A DNA stretch of 64,000 nucleotides, from assembly GCF_011421425.1 (NCBI RefSeq), contig NZ_WPCW01000001.1, positions 682,001 to 746,000 on the forward strand, in the 5' to 3' direction. The translations under genes and the position numbers were made by a program. Of this stretch, positions 47,997 through 57,046 are shown one piece after another (within the stretch, counting starts at the first letter, position 1; every line of letters starts with the position of its first letter). A model generated the notes under the pieces. The model searched no databases. It had not been told where the DNA came from and worked only from the letters and a program-made list of their open reading frames with translations. The stretch comes from Streptococcus catagoni (GTDB lineage Bacteria; Bacillota; Bacilli; Lactobacillales; Streptococcaceae).

Positions 47997-49493
47997 TTAA
48001 ATGAAGAATGTAGCAAGAAGTAATATTGCCAAGCTAATAACCATTACCATGACGATAAATTTAGCTACAAATTTCCACCATGTCGCAATATCAACTTTAC
48101 CTAGAGCTAAAGCTCCCATAACGATTGCTGAAGTTGGTGAAATGATATTAAGAACTCCAGAGGCAGATTGGAAGGCTGTAATAACCAAGTGTGCAGGAAC
48201 ATTTGAGAAATGTCCCAAAGGTGCCATGATACCCATAGTTGCTCCAGCTAAACCTGAAGTTGATGGGATTAAGAATGACATTGGTAAGTAGAATAGGTAA
48301 GTTAAGAAAATAAAGACTTGTGATGAAAGACCTGAAAGTCCATGTTCCCCCCAGTTAAGGATGGTAGCTGTAATCATACCATTGTTCATGATAACTTGGA
48401 TACCACGAGCAACCGCACAGATGATCGCAACCCCAAGTAGGTCAGCAGCACCTGCTAGGAATGATGAAATAAAGTCTTCTTCAGACATTCTGTAGACCAT
48501 AGCTGCCAAAATACCCATCATAATAAAGAGCATTGTAATTTCTGGGAAATACCATTCTCCAAAAGGTATAGCTGTTTTACCAAAGACTGTACCAATCACA
48601 GGAAGTCCTGTGATCCATTTATTTAGTGCAGTGAAGAGCGTGATATTAAAGCGTTCCCATGGAACCAAACTCAAAATCATGATCAAAAATGTAATAACAA
48701 AAATCCAAAGTACTTTCGCTTGACGTTTTGTCATGTCTGAACCTTGATTTTCAAGTTTGAAATATTCACGGTGCTCATCTATCTTATCTGCTACTAATGA
48801 TTTGCTTGGATCTTTTTCAACCTTAACAGCATAGCTATGAACATACCAGATTGCAAGGGCAACCAATACAAACCATTGAATCACACGCCAGATAATTCCA
48901 TCTGCGATACTAACATTAGCTGCATCGGCAGCAACACCAGTTGCAAATGGGTTAATGGTTGAGGCCAGACAGCCAATCTGAGAACCAATCAATATAATTG
49001 AAACAGCAACAAGGGTATCAAAACCAACAGCAATCATAACAGGAATAAGGAGTGGATAGAAAGCCATTGTTTCTTCACCCATACCATAAGTTGTTCCACC
49101 AAGAGCAAAAATAGGAATCAAGATTGCAATAAGCATCTTTTCCCTACCTTTGTTCTTCTTAACAACTGAGGCAATCCCTTGGTCCAAGGCACCAGTCTTA
49201 TTGACAACACCTAAGAAGCCACCAACCATTAAGATGAAGAATGAGACTTGGATAGCCCCATCAGTACCTTTAGCACCAAGCATCCCACGTACAGGAGCCA
49301 TGAAAACATCATAAATCCCTTGTGGATTTGATTTTACAGCATGATAGGTACCGGAAATAACCGTTCCATCTTTTGTAGTATCATATGCTCCAGCAGGGAT
49401 AAACCATGTCAATATTGCCATGATAGCAATAATGATAAAGAGTACTGTGTAGGAGGAAGGGAGTTTAAAACCCCGTTTTTTTTGTTCTTCCAT
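47997..49493 (-). CDS. arcD: YfcC/ArcD-type arginine-ornithine antiporter
   Basis: A 498-residue polytopic protein of the YfcC family (about twelve helices). A cytoplasmic N-terminus (MEEQKKRGFKLPSSYTVLF) comes first, and conserved membrane loops include GGFLGVVNKTGALDQGI and MGEETMAFYPLLIPV. Position between arcB and the dipeptidase identifies it as the streptococcal ArcD, exchanging arginine for ornithine. It is the first gene after the hairpin at 49525-49565. Confidence 0.88.
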   Translation of the reverse strand: MEEQKKRGFKLPSSYTVLFIIIAIMAILTWFIPAGAYDTTKDGTVISGTYHAVKSNPQGIYDVFMAPVRGMLGAKGTDGAIQVSFFILMVGGFLGVVNKTGALDQGIASVVKKNKGREKMLIAILIPIFALGGTTYGMGEETMAFYPLLIPVMIAVGFDTLVAVSIILIGSQIGCLASTINPFATGVAADAANVSIADGIIWRVIQWFVLVALAIWYVHSYAVKVEKDPSKSLVADKIDEHREYFKLENQGSDMTKRQAKVLWIFVITFLIMILSLVPWERFNITLFTALNKWITGLPVIGTVFGKTAIPFGEWYFPEITMLFIMMGILAAMVYRMSEEDFISSFLAGAADLLGVAIICAVARGIQVIMNNGMITATILNWGEHGLSGLSSQVFIFLTYLFYLPMSFLIPSTSGLAGATMGIMAPLGHFSNVPAHLVITAFQSASGVLNIISPTSAIVMGALALGKVDIATWWKFVAKFIVMVMVISLAILLLATFFI

Positions 49494-49524
49494 TATATTT
49501 ACCTCTGTAATTAAAATATAAAAA

Positions 49525-49565
49525 ATCGTTCTGGTTCTGGTGATTGTTGCCAGCTCCAGAACGAT
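49525..49565 (-). terminator. Hairpin terminator between arcB and arcD
   Basis: ATCGTTCTGG pairs with CCAGAACGAT around an inner CTGG/CCAG hairpin, followed by TTTTTTATATTTT on the minus strand. It likely reduces transcription of arcD-arcT-arcC relative to arcA-arcB. Confidence 0.7.
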
Positions 49566-49596
49566 CTTTAATAGTAGTTAAAGTTTCGTATTTAAA

Positions 49597-50610
49597 TTAT
49601 ACTTTTGGAACGAATAGATTTCCTAAAGTTGCTGCCATAACTGCTTTGATGGTATGCATGCGGTTTTCAGCTTGATCAAAGTGACGAGCATATTTACTAC
49701 GGAAGACTTCATCAGTAACTTCCATTTCTTTCACACCAAATTTTTCAGCAACATCTTTACCATATACTGTATTAGTATCGTGGAATGCTGGCAAGCAGTG
49801 TAAGAAGATTAGGTTGTCATTGTTAGCTTTTTTGATCAAGTCCATATTAACTTGATATGGTTGAAGCAATTCAACACGTTCTTTGAATTTGTCTTCTTCA
49901 CCCATTGATACCCAAACGTCTGTATAGAAGACATCTGCGCCTTTAACAGCTTCATCTGCATCGTCAGTGATAAGGATATGAGCACCAGATTCTTTAGCAA
50001 ATCCTTCAGCCATTTTCACAATATTTTCATCAGGGAAAAGTTCTTTTGGTGAGAAGATATGAACATTAACACCCATCAATGTACCAGCTACAAGAAGTGA
50101 GTTAGCAACGTTGTTACGGCCATCACCACAGTATACCAATGTAATGCCTTCAAGCTTACCAAAGTTTTCTTTAACAGTAAGGTAATCTGCAAGCATTTGT
50201 GTTGGATGCCATTCGTCAGTCAAACCATTCCAAACTGGAACACCTGAGTGTTCTGCAAGTTCTTCAACCATACGTTGACTGAATCCACGGAATTCAATTC
50301 CGTCAAACATGCGACCTAAAACTTTTGCAGTATCTTCAGTTGATTCTTTTTTACCAAGTTGGATATCATTTGCACCAAGATATTCAGGATGAGCTCCCAA
50401 ATCAATTGCAGCTGTTGTAAATGCTGCACGAGTCCGTGTAGAAGTTTTTTCAAACAAGAGGGCAATGTTTTTACCTTCTAAATAGTGATGAGGAATACCG
50501 CGTTTTTTCAAATCTTTTAAGTGAGCTGAAAAATCGATAAGGTATTCAAATTCAGCGCGTGTGAAATCTTTTTCTGCTAGGAAACTACGTCCTTGGAATA
50601 CTTGAGTCAT
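49597..50610 (-). CDS. arcB: Ornithine carbamoyltransferase, catabolic
   Basis: A 337-residue enzyme that in this pathway splits citrulline with phosphate into ornithine and carbamoyl phosphate. The carbamoyl-phosphate site STRTRAAF, the ornithine motif HCLPAFHD and [20 protein letters not shown] are intact. AAGGAG lies before the ATG. The first 26 bases overlap the end of the small upstream ORF. Confidence 0.96.
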   Translation of the reverse strand: MTQVFQGRSFLAEKDFTRAEFEYLIDFSAHLKDLKKRGIPHHYLEGKNIALLFEKTSTRTRAAFTTAAIDLGAHPEYLGANDIQLGKKESTEDTAKVLGRMFDGIEFRGFSQRMVEELAEHSGVPVWNGLTDEWHPTQMLADYLTVKENFGKLEGITLVYCGDGRNNVANSLLVAGTLMGVNVHIFSPKELFPDENIVKMAEGFAKESGAHILITDDADEAVKGADVFYTDVWVSMGEEDKFKERVELLQPYQVNMDLIKKANNDNLIFLHCLPAFHDTNTVYGKDVAEKFGVKEMEVTDEVFRSKYARHFDQAENRMHTIKAVMAATLGNLFVPKV

Positions 50611-50710
50611 TTATTATCTCCTTCGAGTTCTTATTTTGTTTTTTTATTGTAATGTATAGATAATAGGCTACAAATGCCCCTAATGCTGCAGACAAAGTCC
50701 AAAATAGCAT
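50585..50710 (-). CDS. Putative 41-residue membrane protein in the arc operon
   Basis: A short open frame, too small for most gene callers. Its ATG overlaps the GNAT stop (TAATG) with AGGGGAAAA seven bases before it, which is good coupling context. It ends at TAG inside arcB, overlapping it by 26 bp. The product starts [20 protein letters not shown], a single membrane helix (about 2-22), followed by a Lys/Asn-rich cytosolic tail (KKQNKNSKE). It may be a small regulator of ArcD or another membrane partner, or a mere spacer; no family is recognised. Confidence 0.5.
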   Translation of the reverse strand: MLFWTLSAALGAFVAYYLYITIKKQNKNSKEIINDSSIPRT

Positions 50711-51150
50711 TACTTTTCCCCTATCATTTTTTCCAATGATTGACAAGGTTCACCATCTTCTTCGTAAACCTCTCCTATCGGTTGATAACCAATACTTTCA
50801 TAAAAAGTTTTGGCACTTAGTTCACTATGGATAATTATTTTGTAGTAGCCCTCACTTTCTGCATAATTTTCTAAGGCAGCGATGACTTGTGCGCCATATC
50901 CTTGACCCCGATATTCTCTTAAGGTGGCTACTCTACTTATTCTGGCTTCAGTATCAGTTTCGGGAAGGAAGCGCCCGGTTGAAACTGGCAAGTCACCATC
51001 ATAAATGACAGAATAGAGTGTTCCTTTTTCATCATTCGTGTCAAATTCTTCAGCCATAACAATATTTCTTTCCAGTACAAAGACTGAATAACGAATAAAT
51101 AGGCTGGCTGCTCTCTGAAAAGGTTGAGTCCCTACAAGTAATTTTACCAT
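50710..51150 (-). CDS. GNAT family N-acetyltransferase of the arc operon
   Basis: A 146-residue Gcn5-type acetyltransferase. The acetyl-CoA loop is LREYRGQGYGAQVI (R/Q-x-x-G-x-G/A) near residue 79, followed by the ENYAESEGYYKIIIHSEL helix-strand pair. It begins 6 bp after arcA, as in other pyogenic streptococci. The substrate is unknown; an amino acid or arginine derivative is plausible from context only. There is no strong ribosome site, so translation probably depends on arcA. Confidence 0.85.
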   Translation of the reverse strand: MVKLLVGTQPFQRAASLFIRYSVFVLERNIVMAEEFDTNDEKGTLYSVIYDGDLPVSTGRFLPETDTEARISRVATLREYRGQGYGAQVIAALENYAESEGYYKIIIHSELSAKTFYESIGYQPIGEVYEEDGEPCQSLEKMIGEK

Positions 51151-51156
51151 AAACTA

Positions 51157-52392
51157 TTAGATATCTTCACGTTCAAATGGCATTGACATACAACGAGGTC
51201 CACCACGACCGCGAACTAATTCACTTCCATGGATTTTAACCAAACGTAATCCTTTAGATTCAAGGATAGCATTGGTAATTGTGTTACGGTTGTAAACAAC
51301 TACGACACCTGGTGCGATAGTCAATGTATTTGAGCCATCATTCCATTGTTCACGTCCAGCAGCAACGATATTGTCACCACCACAACGAATCAATTCAACT
51401 TTTTCCACTCCAAGGTTTTCAGCTAGCAATTCTGCCAAGTCACCTTTTTCTTCATGGATTTTAAGAGCATCATTTTCGTAAGTTACAGAGTAAACACGAA
51501 GGTCGCCTTCAATTTCTGGGTGAATAGTGAATTTATCGTAGTCAACCATTGTAAATACAGTATCTAAGTGCATGAATTTACGGTTGTTAGCAAATTCGAA
51601 AGCCAATACTTTCTTGAAGCCAATGTTTTGTTTAAAGATGTTAACCAATAATTTTTCAATTGATGCAGCATCTGTACGTTGTGAAATACCTACAGCAAGT
51701 ACATCTTTTGAAAGAACAAGTTCATCTCCACCTTCGATACGAGTGTTTTCGCTACGGTCATAAACCATAGGAACTTTTCCACCACCGTAAATTGGGTGAT
51801 GTGTGAAAATGTACTTACCATATAATGTTTCACGGTTACGTGTTTCAGAGAACATGTGGTTAAGAGAAACACCTTCACCAATAGTCGCAAATGGATCACG
51901 AGTGAAATAAAGGTTAGGCATTGGGTCAATAGCAAATGGGTAATCAGATTCAACAAGATCAGTCAAGCCTTTAGCTTCAGCAGAAATTTCAGGAAGTTCT
52001 GCTTTTTGAATACCAGCCATAGTTTTGTCAATCAATTCTTGATTGTCTTTAATTCCCATTAAGAACTCACGAATAGCTACTTTTGTAGCACGTCCTCTGA
52101 TATTAGCTTCTGAGATGTATTCGTCAATGAATTGTTCACGAACTTCATCATTAATTAATGATTCAGCAGCCAATTTTTCCAAGTAAAGAACTTCTACTCC
52201 TTCATTTCTCAACGCTTCTGCAAAAGCATCATGTTCTTTCTGAGCATCTTCTAGGAAAGGAATATCATCAAATAATAATCTTTCCAAGTAGTCTGGCATG
52301 AGGTTTTCAATTTCCTTACCAGGTCTGTGTAGCAATACTTTTTTGAGTTTGCCAATTTCAGAATAAACATGAATTGGTGATTGAGCAGTCAT
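51157..52392 (-). CDS. arcA: Arginine deiminase
   Basis: A 411-residue enzyme converting arginine to citrulline and ammonia. Substrate and catalytic segments are visible: [31 protein letters not shown] and the C-terminal [12 protein letters not shown] with the nucleophilic Cys. It starts the arc operon; ammonia raises pH and the pathway yields ATP, aiding acid survival. GAGG before the ATG; promoter at 52411-52439. Confidence 0.97.
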   Translation of the reverse strand: MTAQSPIHVYSEIGKLKKVLLHRPGKEIENLMPDYLERLLFDDIPFLEDAQKEHDAFAEALRNEGVEVLYLEKLAAESLINDEVREQFIDEYISEANIRGRATKVAIREFLMGIKDNQELIDKTMAGIQKAELPEISAEAKGLTDLVESDYPFAIDPMPNLYFTRDPFATIGEGVSLNHMFSETRNRETLYGKYIFTHHPIYGGGKVPMVYDRSENTRIEGGDELVLSKDVLAVGISQRTDAASIEKLLVNIFKQNIGFKKVLAFEFANNRKFMHLDTVFTMVDYDKFTIHPEIEGDLRVYSVTYENDALKIHEEKGDLAELLAENLGVEKVELIRCGGDNIVAAGREQWNDGSNTLTIAPGVVVVYNRNTITNAILESKGLRLVKIHGSELVRGRGGPRCMSMPFEREDI

Positions 52393-52410
52393 AAGAATTA
52401 CCTCTTTCTA

Positions 52411-52439
52411 ATTATAAGTACTGTGAATTCACGCGTCAA
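52411..52439 (-). promoter_or_regulatory. arcA promoter with palindrome in the spacer
   Basis: Minus strand TTGACG (52434-52439), 17-bp spacer, TATAAT (52411-52416), 18 bp before the ATG. The spacer contains GTGAATTCAC (52423-52432), similar to half-site sequences of ArgR boxes. The -35 is covered by the hairpin CAAGGTT-ttttc-AACCTTG (52437-52455). Confidence 0.75.
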
Positions 52440-52508
52440 GGTTTTTTCAACCTTGCTTATAGTCATAGTTTACCTTTTCACTTAGAGAAAAAAAGGATAT
52501 TTTTCACC

Positions 52509-52533
52509 ACACAATTGTGTAATCGTTTACACT
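52509..52533. promoter_or_regulatory. Interlocked operators upstream of arcA: cre plus Crp/Fnr-like palindrome
   Basis: TGTAATCGTTTACA (52518-52531) matches the cre consensus at all 14 positions, so CcpA control of arc is expected. It lies in the inverted repeat GTGTAA-tcgt-TTACAC. It shares GTGT with an adjoining perfect 12-bp palindrome ACACAATTGTGT (52509-52520), a plausible site for the Crp/Fnr-type regulator encoded next door. Confidence 0.7.
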
Positions 52534-52672
52534 TTTATAGAGAAATTTTTATAAATATAAATCTGTATCCGTTTTCTTGTTGTATTTTTACATTTGAGCT
52601 AAAAAATTAATACTTATAAATTTTAAAATTCTTACACAAAAAGCAAAAAATCTTATCCTTTTTTGCTTTTTT

Positions 52673-53353
52673 CTAAATAGTATATTGTAAAAAGTAATTT
52701 CTGTCCAAGAAAGTCAGGTATTTCCCCTTTGAAGCCAGTTTCTTTTCTCTTTTTAAGACCTTCAAAACATGGCTAACAGTTTCTCTTGTGGTCCCACTCA
52801 TATTAGCAATTTCTAAGGTTGTTAGTTGAAAAGGTAGACTATCATTTTCATCACCCATTTCAACTAGGAGTAAGGCTAGGGACTGGGTCACTCGAGCACT
52901 AGCGCTGGAAGTGATTAGGTTACGAGCCCTTAATTCATGCATTTCTAATAAGCGTGATAACTTACTGAATAAATGCAACATTTGTTTAGTATTTCCTAAT
53001 GAATACTTTTCAAACAAATCAGTTGGTAAATAATAATAGCAGACATCGGTCATAGCAACGACAGAAAAATGATAGTAATCATCTGTGAATAAACCGCCAT
53101 AAGGAAAAATGGTTCCATGACGAATAAAATCCGTATAAATGAATGTACCTGACTGATCTGTCTGTTCAATTTTAAAATAGCCTGAGGTGACTAAAAAAAG
53201 TTTATCACGTTTATCGCCCTCAAAAAAAAGAATATGGCCTTTTTGTACTTTACGACTTTCCATTTGACCAACGATCTTATCAAACTCTTCTATTGATAAA
53301 TATTTGAAATCGTCTAGTTTCCTAAGGTATTGATAATCTTCTCTTTTAATCAA
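52673..53353 (-). CDS. Crp/Fnr family transcriptional regulator (FlpS/ArcR-like)
   Basis: A 226-residue regulator with a cyclic-nucleotide-binding-like beta roll (FFEGDKRDKLFLVTSGYFKI, about 42-110), a dimer helix and a C-terminal winged helix-turn-helix (LTTLEIANMSGTTRETVSHVLK). No N-terminal cysteine cluster is present, so an oxygen-sensing Fe-S cluster is unlikely. The start is TTG 53353, supported by GGAGG seven bases upstream. It lies between arcA and argR; FlpS-type proteins activate arc operons in other streptococci. Confidence 0.87.
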   Translation of the reverse strand: MIKREDYQYLRKLDDFKYLSIEEFDKIVGQMESRKVQKGHILFFEGDKRDKLFLVTSGYFKIEQTDQSGTFIYTDFIRHGTIFPYGGLFTDDYYHFSVVAMTDVCYYYLPTDLFEKYSLGNTKQMLHLFSKLSRLLEMHELRARNLITSSASARVTQSLALLLVEMGDENDSLPFQLTTLEIANMSGTTRETVSHVLKVLKREKKLASKGKYLTFLDRNYFLQYTI

Positions 53354-53383
53354 ATTAAGCCTCCTTAATGAAATCTACACTTT

Positions 53384-53412
53384 ATTTTACCATATTTCCA
53401 CCTTTTTTGTAA
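53384..53412 (-). promoter_or_regulatory. Promoter of the Crp/Fnr regulator gene
   Basis: Minus strand TTACAA (53407-53412), 17-bp spacer and TAAAAT (53384-53389) preceded by TGG, an extended -10. TGTAAGCGGTTATG at 53409-53422 is a 12-of-14 cre match overlapping this -35. Confidence 0.6.
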
Positions 53413-53428
53413 GCGGTTATGGAAAAAC

Positions 53429-53457
53429 TTTACAGCCCTATAGCTTTCTGATATACT
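53429..53457 (+). promoter_or_regulatory. argR promoter
   Basis: TTTACA (53429-53434), 17-bp spacer, TATACT (53452-53457) with a TG extension; argR ATG is 38 bp downstream. Confidence 0.7.
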
Positions 53458-53495
53458 CGAATAAATGTACAAGATTTATAGAAGGATGATTAAAG

Positions 53496-53969
53496 ATGAA
53501 CAAGAAAGAGACACGACATCAATTGATTAGGTCTTTAATTTCTGAGACCACCGTTCATACACAACAAGAATTACAAACCTTACTTCAAAGAAATGGTATT
53601 CACATCACTCAAGCCACACTTTCAAGGGACATGAAAGAGTTAAACCTTGTTAAAGTATCTAATGGCGAATCAACCCATTATGAAACACTAGCCATTTCAC
53701 AGACCCGCTGGGAGCATCGCCTCAGGTTTTATATGGAAGATGCCCTTGTTATGCTACGGGTTGTCCAAAACCAAGTCGTTTTAAAAACCTTGCCTGGCTT
53801 GGCTCAGTCCTTTGGTTCCATTTTAGATGCCATGCAAATCCCAGAAATCGTTGCTACGGTCTGTGGTGATGATACCTGCTTGGTCATCTGTGAAGACAAT
53901 GACTCGGCTAAAGCCTGTTATGAAACCTTAAGCCAGTACACCCCACCATTTTTCTTTAGTAATAAATAA
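53496..53969 (+). CDS. argR: Arginine repressor ArgR/AhrC
   Basis: A 157-residue arginine-responsive regulator. The N-terminal winged helix ([30 protein letters not shown]) binds DNA. The C-terminal hexamerisation domain contains [10 protein letters not shown], the counterpart of GDDT, whose Asp residues contact arginine. Divergent from the Crp/Fnr gene and close to arcA, it probably controls the arc operon together with that regulator. AGAAGGATG precedes the start. Confidence 0.93.
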   Translation: MNKKETRHQLIRSLISETTVHTQQELQTLLQRNGIHITQATLSRDMKELNLVKVSNGESTHYETLAISQTRWEHRLRFYMEDALVMLRVVQNQVVLKTLPGLAQSFGSILDAMQIPEIVATVCGDDTCLVICEDNDSAKACYETLSQYTPPFFFSNK

Positions 53970-53970
53970 T

Positions 53971-54048
53971 AAAAGAGACTAGACTGAACTGCCTTCCACT
54001 TGGATTTTCTTGCCAAATAGGGGCGGTTCTTTTTCCTAGTCTCCTTTT
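53971..54048. terminator. Bidirectional terminator between argR and the B3/B4 gene
   Basis: Outer stem GAGACTAG/CTAGTCTC with inner GAACTGCC/GGCGGTTC, flanked by AAAA and TTTT. It serves two convergent units. Confidence 0.65.
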
Positions 54049-54064
54049 AGTTTTGGAGAAAGAC

Positions 54065-54769
54065 TTAGAGGTCAATCTGCCTATTTTCCTTACTTAAAAT
54101 ATACTTTTCTGTCTTGGCCCTTAGCTGCTCCTTGGCATGTTTTTCAATGAAATCTAGAGCTGCTTGCAAGCTGCTCTCCTTACTGTTATCAAGTAACTCA
54201 ATAATCAAGAAGGCATTTTTAGTCTCTGGTCTGATCATGGTACGCTCGCCATCACGCCAATTGAGGCAACGGCAAACCGCACCCAGATCATCCTTATAGC
54301 ACAATTCATTGGCCAAGGTAGGGCTATTTTTGTCATCACCGATTAGATAAAAGTCATCATTTCCATCTGTCAGGGTTAAGCGCAGATCACCGACAAAGCT
54401 ATCCAAATCCTCAGCCCCTACTGGCAAGGCAAAGCGGAGACTTGCTGCATTGTAAATGTCCACAAGTGGGTTGATTGAAGGAATCTCGTACCCACTAGAA
54501 ACCCGTTTTAAGAGAGCTTCTATACTGGAACGGGCTCCTTTTTTACTTTTGAATTTCTGGTAAGCCTTACGATAGGTTTGAATAACCTCATTATCACTAA
54601 AATTGTCCTCAGGCAAATGGTCTGCAACAAAGGAATGGCTGTCTTTTAGAAGCTTCTGGATTTCCTCTGATGATTCTGCTTGATTCTGGTAATCTTTAAG
54701 AAGAATCACTCCTAATTTAGCCTGGGGAAATAGATCCCAAAAACTTTGACTAGCAATAAATTTTGTCAT
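54065..54769 (-). CDS. B3/B4 domain protein (PheRS-beta editing-domain relative)
   Basis: A 234-residue free-standing B3/B4 domain related to the editing site of the phenylalanyl-tRNA synthetase beta chain. Family landmarks are the KSKKGARSSIEAL and INPLVDIYNAASLRFALPVG segments. Such proteins are thought to clear mischarged aminoacyl-tRNAs, but this is unproven for this branch. No synthetase core or tRNA-binding extension is fused. It is the last gene of corA-(YjbR-EVE)-B3/B4, 25 bp after its neighbour. Confidence 0.82.
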   Translation of the reverse strand: MTKFIASQSFWDLFPQAKLGVILLKDYQNQAESSEEIQKLLKDSHSFVADHLPEDNFSDNEVIQTYRKAYQKFKSKKGARSSIEALLKRVSSGYEIPSINPLVDIYNAASLRFALPVGAEDLDSFVGDLRLTLTDGNDDFYLIGDDKNSPTLANELCYKDDLGAVCRCLNWRDGERTMIRPETKNAFLIIELLDNSKESSLQAALDFIEKHAKEQLRAKTEKYILSKENRQIDL

Positions 54770-54794
54770 TCTTGACCTCCTCTATCAAAAGACT

Positions 54795-55877
54795 CTATTG
54801 GGGTCTTTTAAAATATTCTTTTTCTTCTAAATAGGTGATTAATTGAGGACTCATCCTTCTTGGCCCTCTGACAGCTTGCACATTTTTTTCTTTCATGACT
54901 TCAAAAGGAATCTGCCAGTCATCATAATGCTCTAATAGGCGTAGCCGCATTAGTTTATGAATATTAGCCTTTTTTCGATAACCTTGATTGTCAATATCTG
55001 ATTCCAGAACTAAGCAAGCATACCTAATAGCCCTTGTTGGGGCTGTAATATAAATAAAGAGGTAGTCTCCCTTTTTGATACTGGCTTTTTGTGTCCATAA
55101 AATAGTATCCTTAGCAGCAAATTCTGCATCAATATCATAATACTTAAGGTTAGCAGGAATAAGCCAATAATCAGGACCTTCTAATCGGGATAGTCCCGAT
55201 GGACTGACCAATGCTCTGCTATTTTGAAAAAGAAGCCAGAGCTCATCATCAGTCAAGCTATCATCCAAGGTCACTGAAACCCAAGATTTTTTTGACATAT
55301 GATAGGAAGGATAGATGCCCTTTTTCTCTAATAATCTAGGGAGATCCTTACTTTTGACTTTGACATTAACAATCTCAAATTCCTGATCTTTGTGCTCTGC
55401 TGGCAAGCCTTCTAATTTTTCACCCTTGAGTGGAAAGATAAGAGCATACCACTTCCCACAAACCCGATAAGATAAATAATCCGGCTGCTGCTCAAAAGGA
55501 TGGTCTAAGGGATCATTGAAGTGCTCTTTCAGGAGCTTACTAAGCCGATTCATCTGGCTAGATCTAAAGGGAAGAAGGTCAAAACAAGCCTCTGCTATTT
55601 TTTCTAGAACCGCCTGATAGGCAGCTTGTACCTTATTAGCAAAGGCATTGCGACTGTCTTCAAGATTGATTAAAAGGTATTCTTCTTCTAAATCAAGATC
55701 AAAAACGCTGGCCTCTATCTGCCCATGCTTAGAGATGCTAAGATCAACCCTGAAATCATCAGCCATGATACATTCACTGTAGTTATAGGTTCCTTTGGAA
55801 TCTACCTTAAAACCAAAATCTTTTAAGCTGTCCCATTTGACCTGTCTTTGTTTAAATACATCTGATAGGATGGTCAT
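54795..55877 (-). CDS. MmcQ/YjbR-like protein fused to an EVE/PUA-like domain
   Basis: A 360-residue cytosolic protein in two parts. Residues 1 to about 230 are MmcQ/YjbR-like, with the family ending YHMSKKSWVSVTLDDSLTDD, then LWLLFQNSRALV. Residues about 237-360 resemble an EVE (PUA-superfamily) domain: YWLIPANLKYYDID, LWTQKASIKKGDYLFIYIT, then RAIRYACLVLESDI. EVE domains bind modified bases in DNA or RNA; the YjbR fold resembles DNA-binding domains. The pairing suggests recognition of modified nucleic acid, which is inference. The EVE call is by eye. Confidence 0.65.
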   Translation of the reverse strand: MTILSDVFKQRQVKWDSLKDFGFKVDSKGTYNYSECIMADDFRVDLSISKHGQIEASVFDLDLEEEYLLINLEDSRNAFANKVQAAYQAVLEKIAEACFDLLPFRSSQMNRLSKLLKEHFNDPLDHPFEQQPDYLSYRVCGKWYALIFPLKGEKLEGLPAEHKDQEFEIVNVKVKSKDLPRLLEKKGIYPSYHMSKKSWVSVTLDDSLTDDELWLLFQNSRALVSPSGLSRLEGPDYWLIPANLKYYDIDAEFAAKDTILWTQKASIKKGDYLFIYITAPTRAIRYACLVLESDIDNQGYRKKANIHKLMRLRLLEHYDDWQIPFEVMKEKNVQAVRGPRRMSPQLITYLEEKEYFKRPQ

Positions 55878-55901
55878 TATTCAATACTTCTCTTCTTTAT
55901 T

Positions 55902-56819
55902 TTAATCATCATGCTCTCTCTTGACAAAACTTCTCATAATGAAAATGCAGATTATAGCCACCATACCTGTTACAATCAGTACCCATATCCAGATACTGTC
56001 TACCTTTGCAAAGGGTAATTTAACATTCATACCATAGAAGCTGGTCACCGTTGCCAGCATAGACAAACCAATGGATACGATGGTTAAGGTGGTTACATTA
56101 TCATTTAAGTTATTACTAAGGACATTATTATAAGAGGACGCCAATTGTTCGAGAATTCTTGCATGGAGAGTACACATATTAGATAGCTGTTTGACTTCAA
56201 TGATGGTGTCTCGCAATTGTTCTTTTTCTTCCTCATCACTAGACCTGTGACTTGGCAAGTCTTTTATATCTGCCAAGACATCACTGTTTTGCTCAGCCCC
56301 CATTAAGATGTGGACAGAGCCACTTTGTAAATTGGCTAGTTCCTTTAAATTTTCTTTATTGGGACGTTTTCTCAGATCTACTATCAACTCTTCTCTTTTT
56401 TGACTGATGTCCTCCATCAATTGAAAATAATCTTTGGTAAAAAGGGTCAATAATTGATATAAAATATGTCTAGCAGTCTTGTCAAGATCAAGGGAGTCTA
56501 GGACTTCTTCTAAAAGTCCTTCTGTCCTATTATTAGTTAGTATAAATAGTATATCATCAGCTAAGACAAAAGTCATAGGGGTAACCTTTAGTAGCTTGTC
56601 TTTTTGTAAGTGTTTGGAATCTAGGTCTAAAAGTTGAAAAACAAGAGTTAGAACTCCCCTTCTCTCCTCCACAAAAGAAGTTTCATTCTGATCAGATGCA
56701 TATGCCATAATTTCTTGATCAAGGACTGTTCCCATGATTTTGTCCTTATCTTGAAGCCTGTCTAAATTATAGATTTGTAGCGGACCCAGCCTTTTTCCCT
56801 GAATATCTTTTTCTCCCAT
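55902..56819 (-). CDS. CorA family divalent cation transporter
   Basis: A 305-residue CorA-type channel: a long cytosolic alpha/beta and helical N-terminal region, then two C-terminal membrane helices (about 246-266 and 275-296). The selectivity motif YGMN lies near residue 264, and the tail is basic. Pentameric CorA channels carry Mg2+ or Co2+. The substrate loop after GMN (VKLPFAKVDS) lacks the classical MPE-like sequence, as in many Gram-positive members. It heads a three-gene unit with tight 24-25 bp gaps. Confidence 0.87.
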   Translation of the reverse strand: MGEKDIQGKRLGPLQIYNLDRLQDKDKIMGTVLDQEIMAYASDQNETSFVEERRGVLTLVFQLLDLDSKHLQKDKLLKVTPMTFVLADDILFILTNNRTEGLLEEVLDSLDLDKTARHILYQLLTLFTKDYFQLMEDISQKREELIVDLRKRPNKENLKELANLQSGSVHILMGAEQNSDVLADIKDLPSHRSSDEEEKEQLRDTIIEVKQLSNMCTLHARILEQLASSYNNVLSNNLNDNVTTLTIVSIGLSMLATVTSFYGMNVKLPFAKVDSIWIWVLIVTGMVAIICIFIMRSFVKREHDD

Positions 56820-57046
56820 GAATCCATTTCTCCTCTGTGATAATATCTTAAGGATATTATTAGTTAATTTTAGGATTTAAACAAGTATTTAGCGTTTTCA
56901 AGAAGGATCCTAGAACTTTTATCTTCTCCCAAAATAGCTAGGAACTGCCATATATAAAAAAGCACTAGAAAACTGTACCAAGCCCAATTCTTAGACCTCC
57001 TGTCTAACTTTTAGCTTGCAGTTCAAACTAAGGCTTTTTTCTCTTT

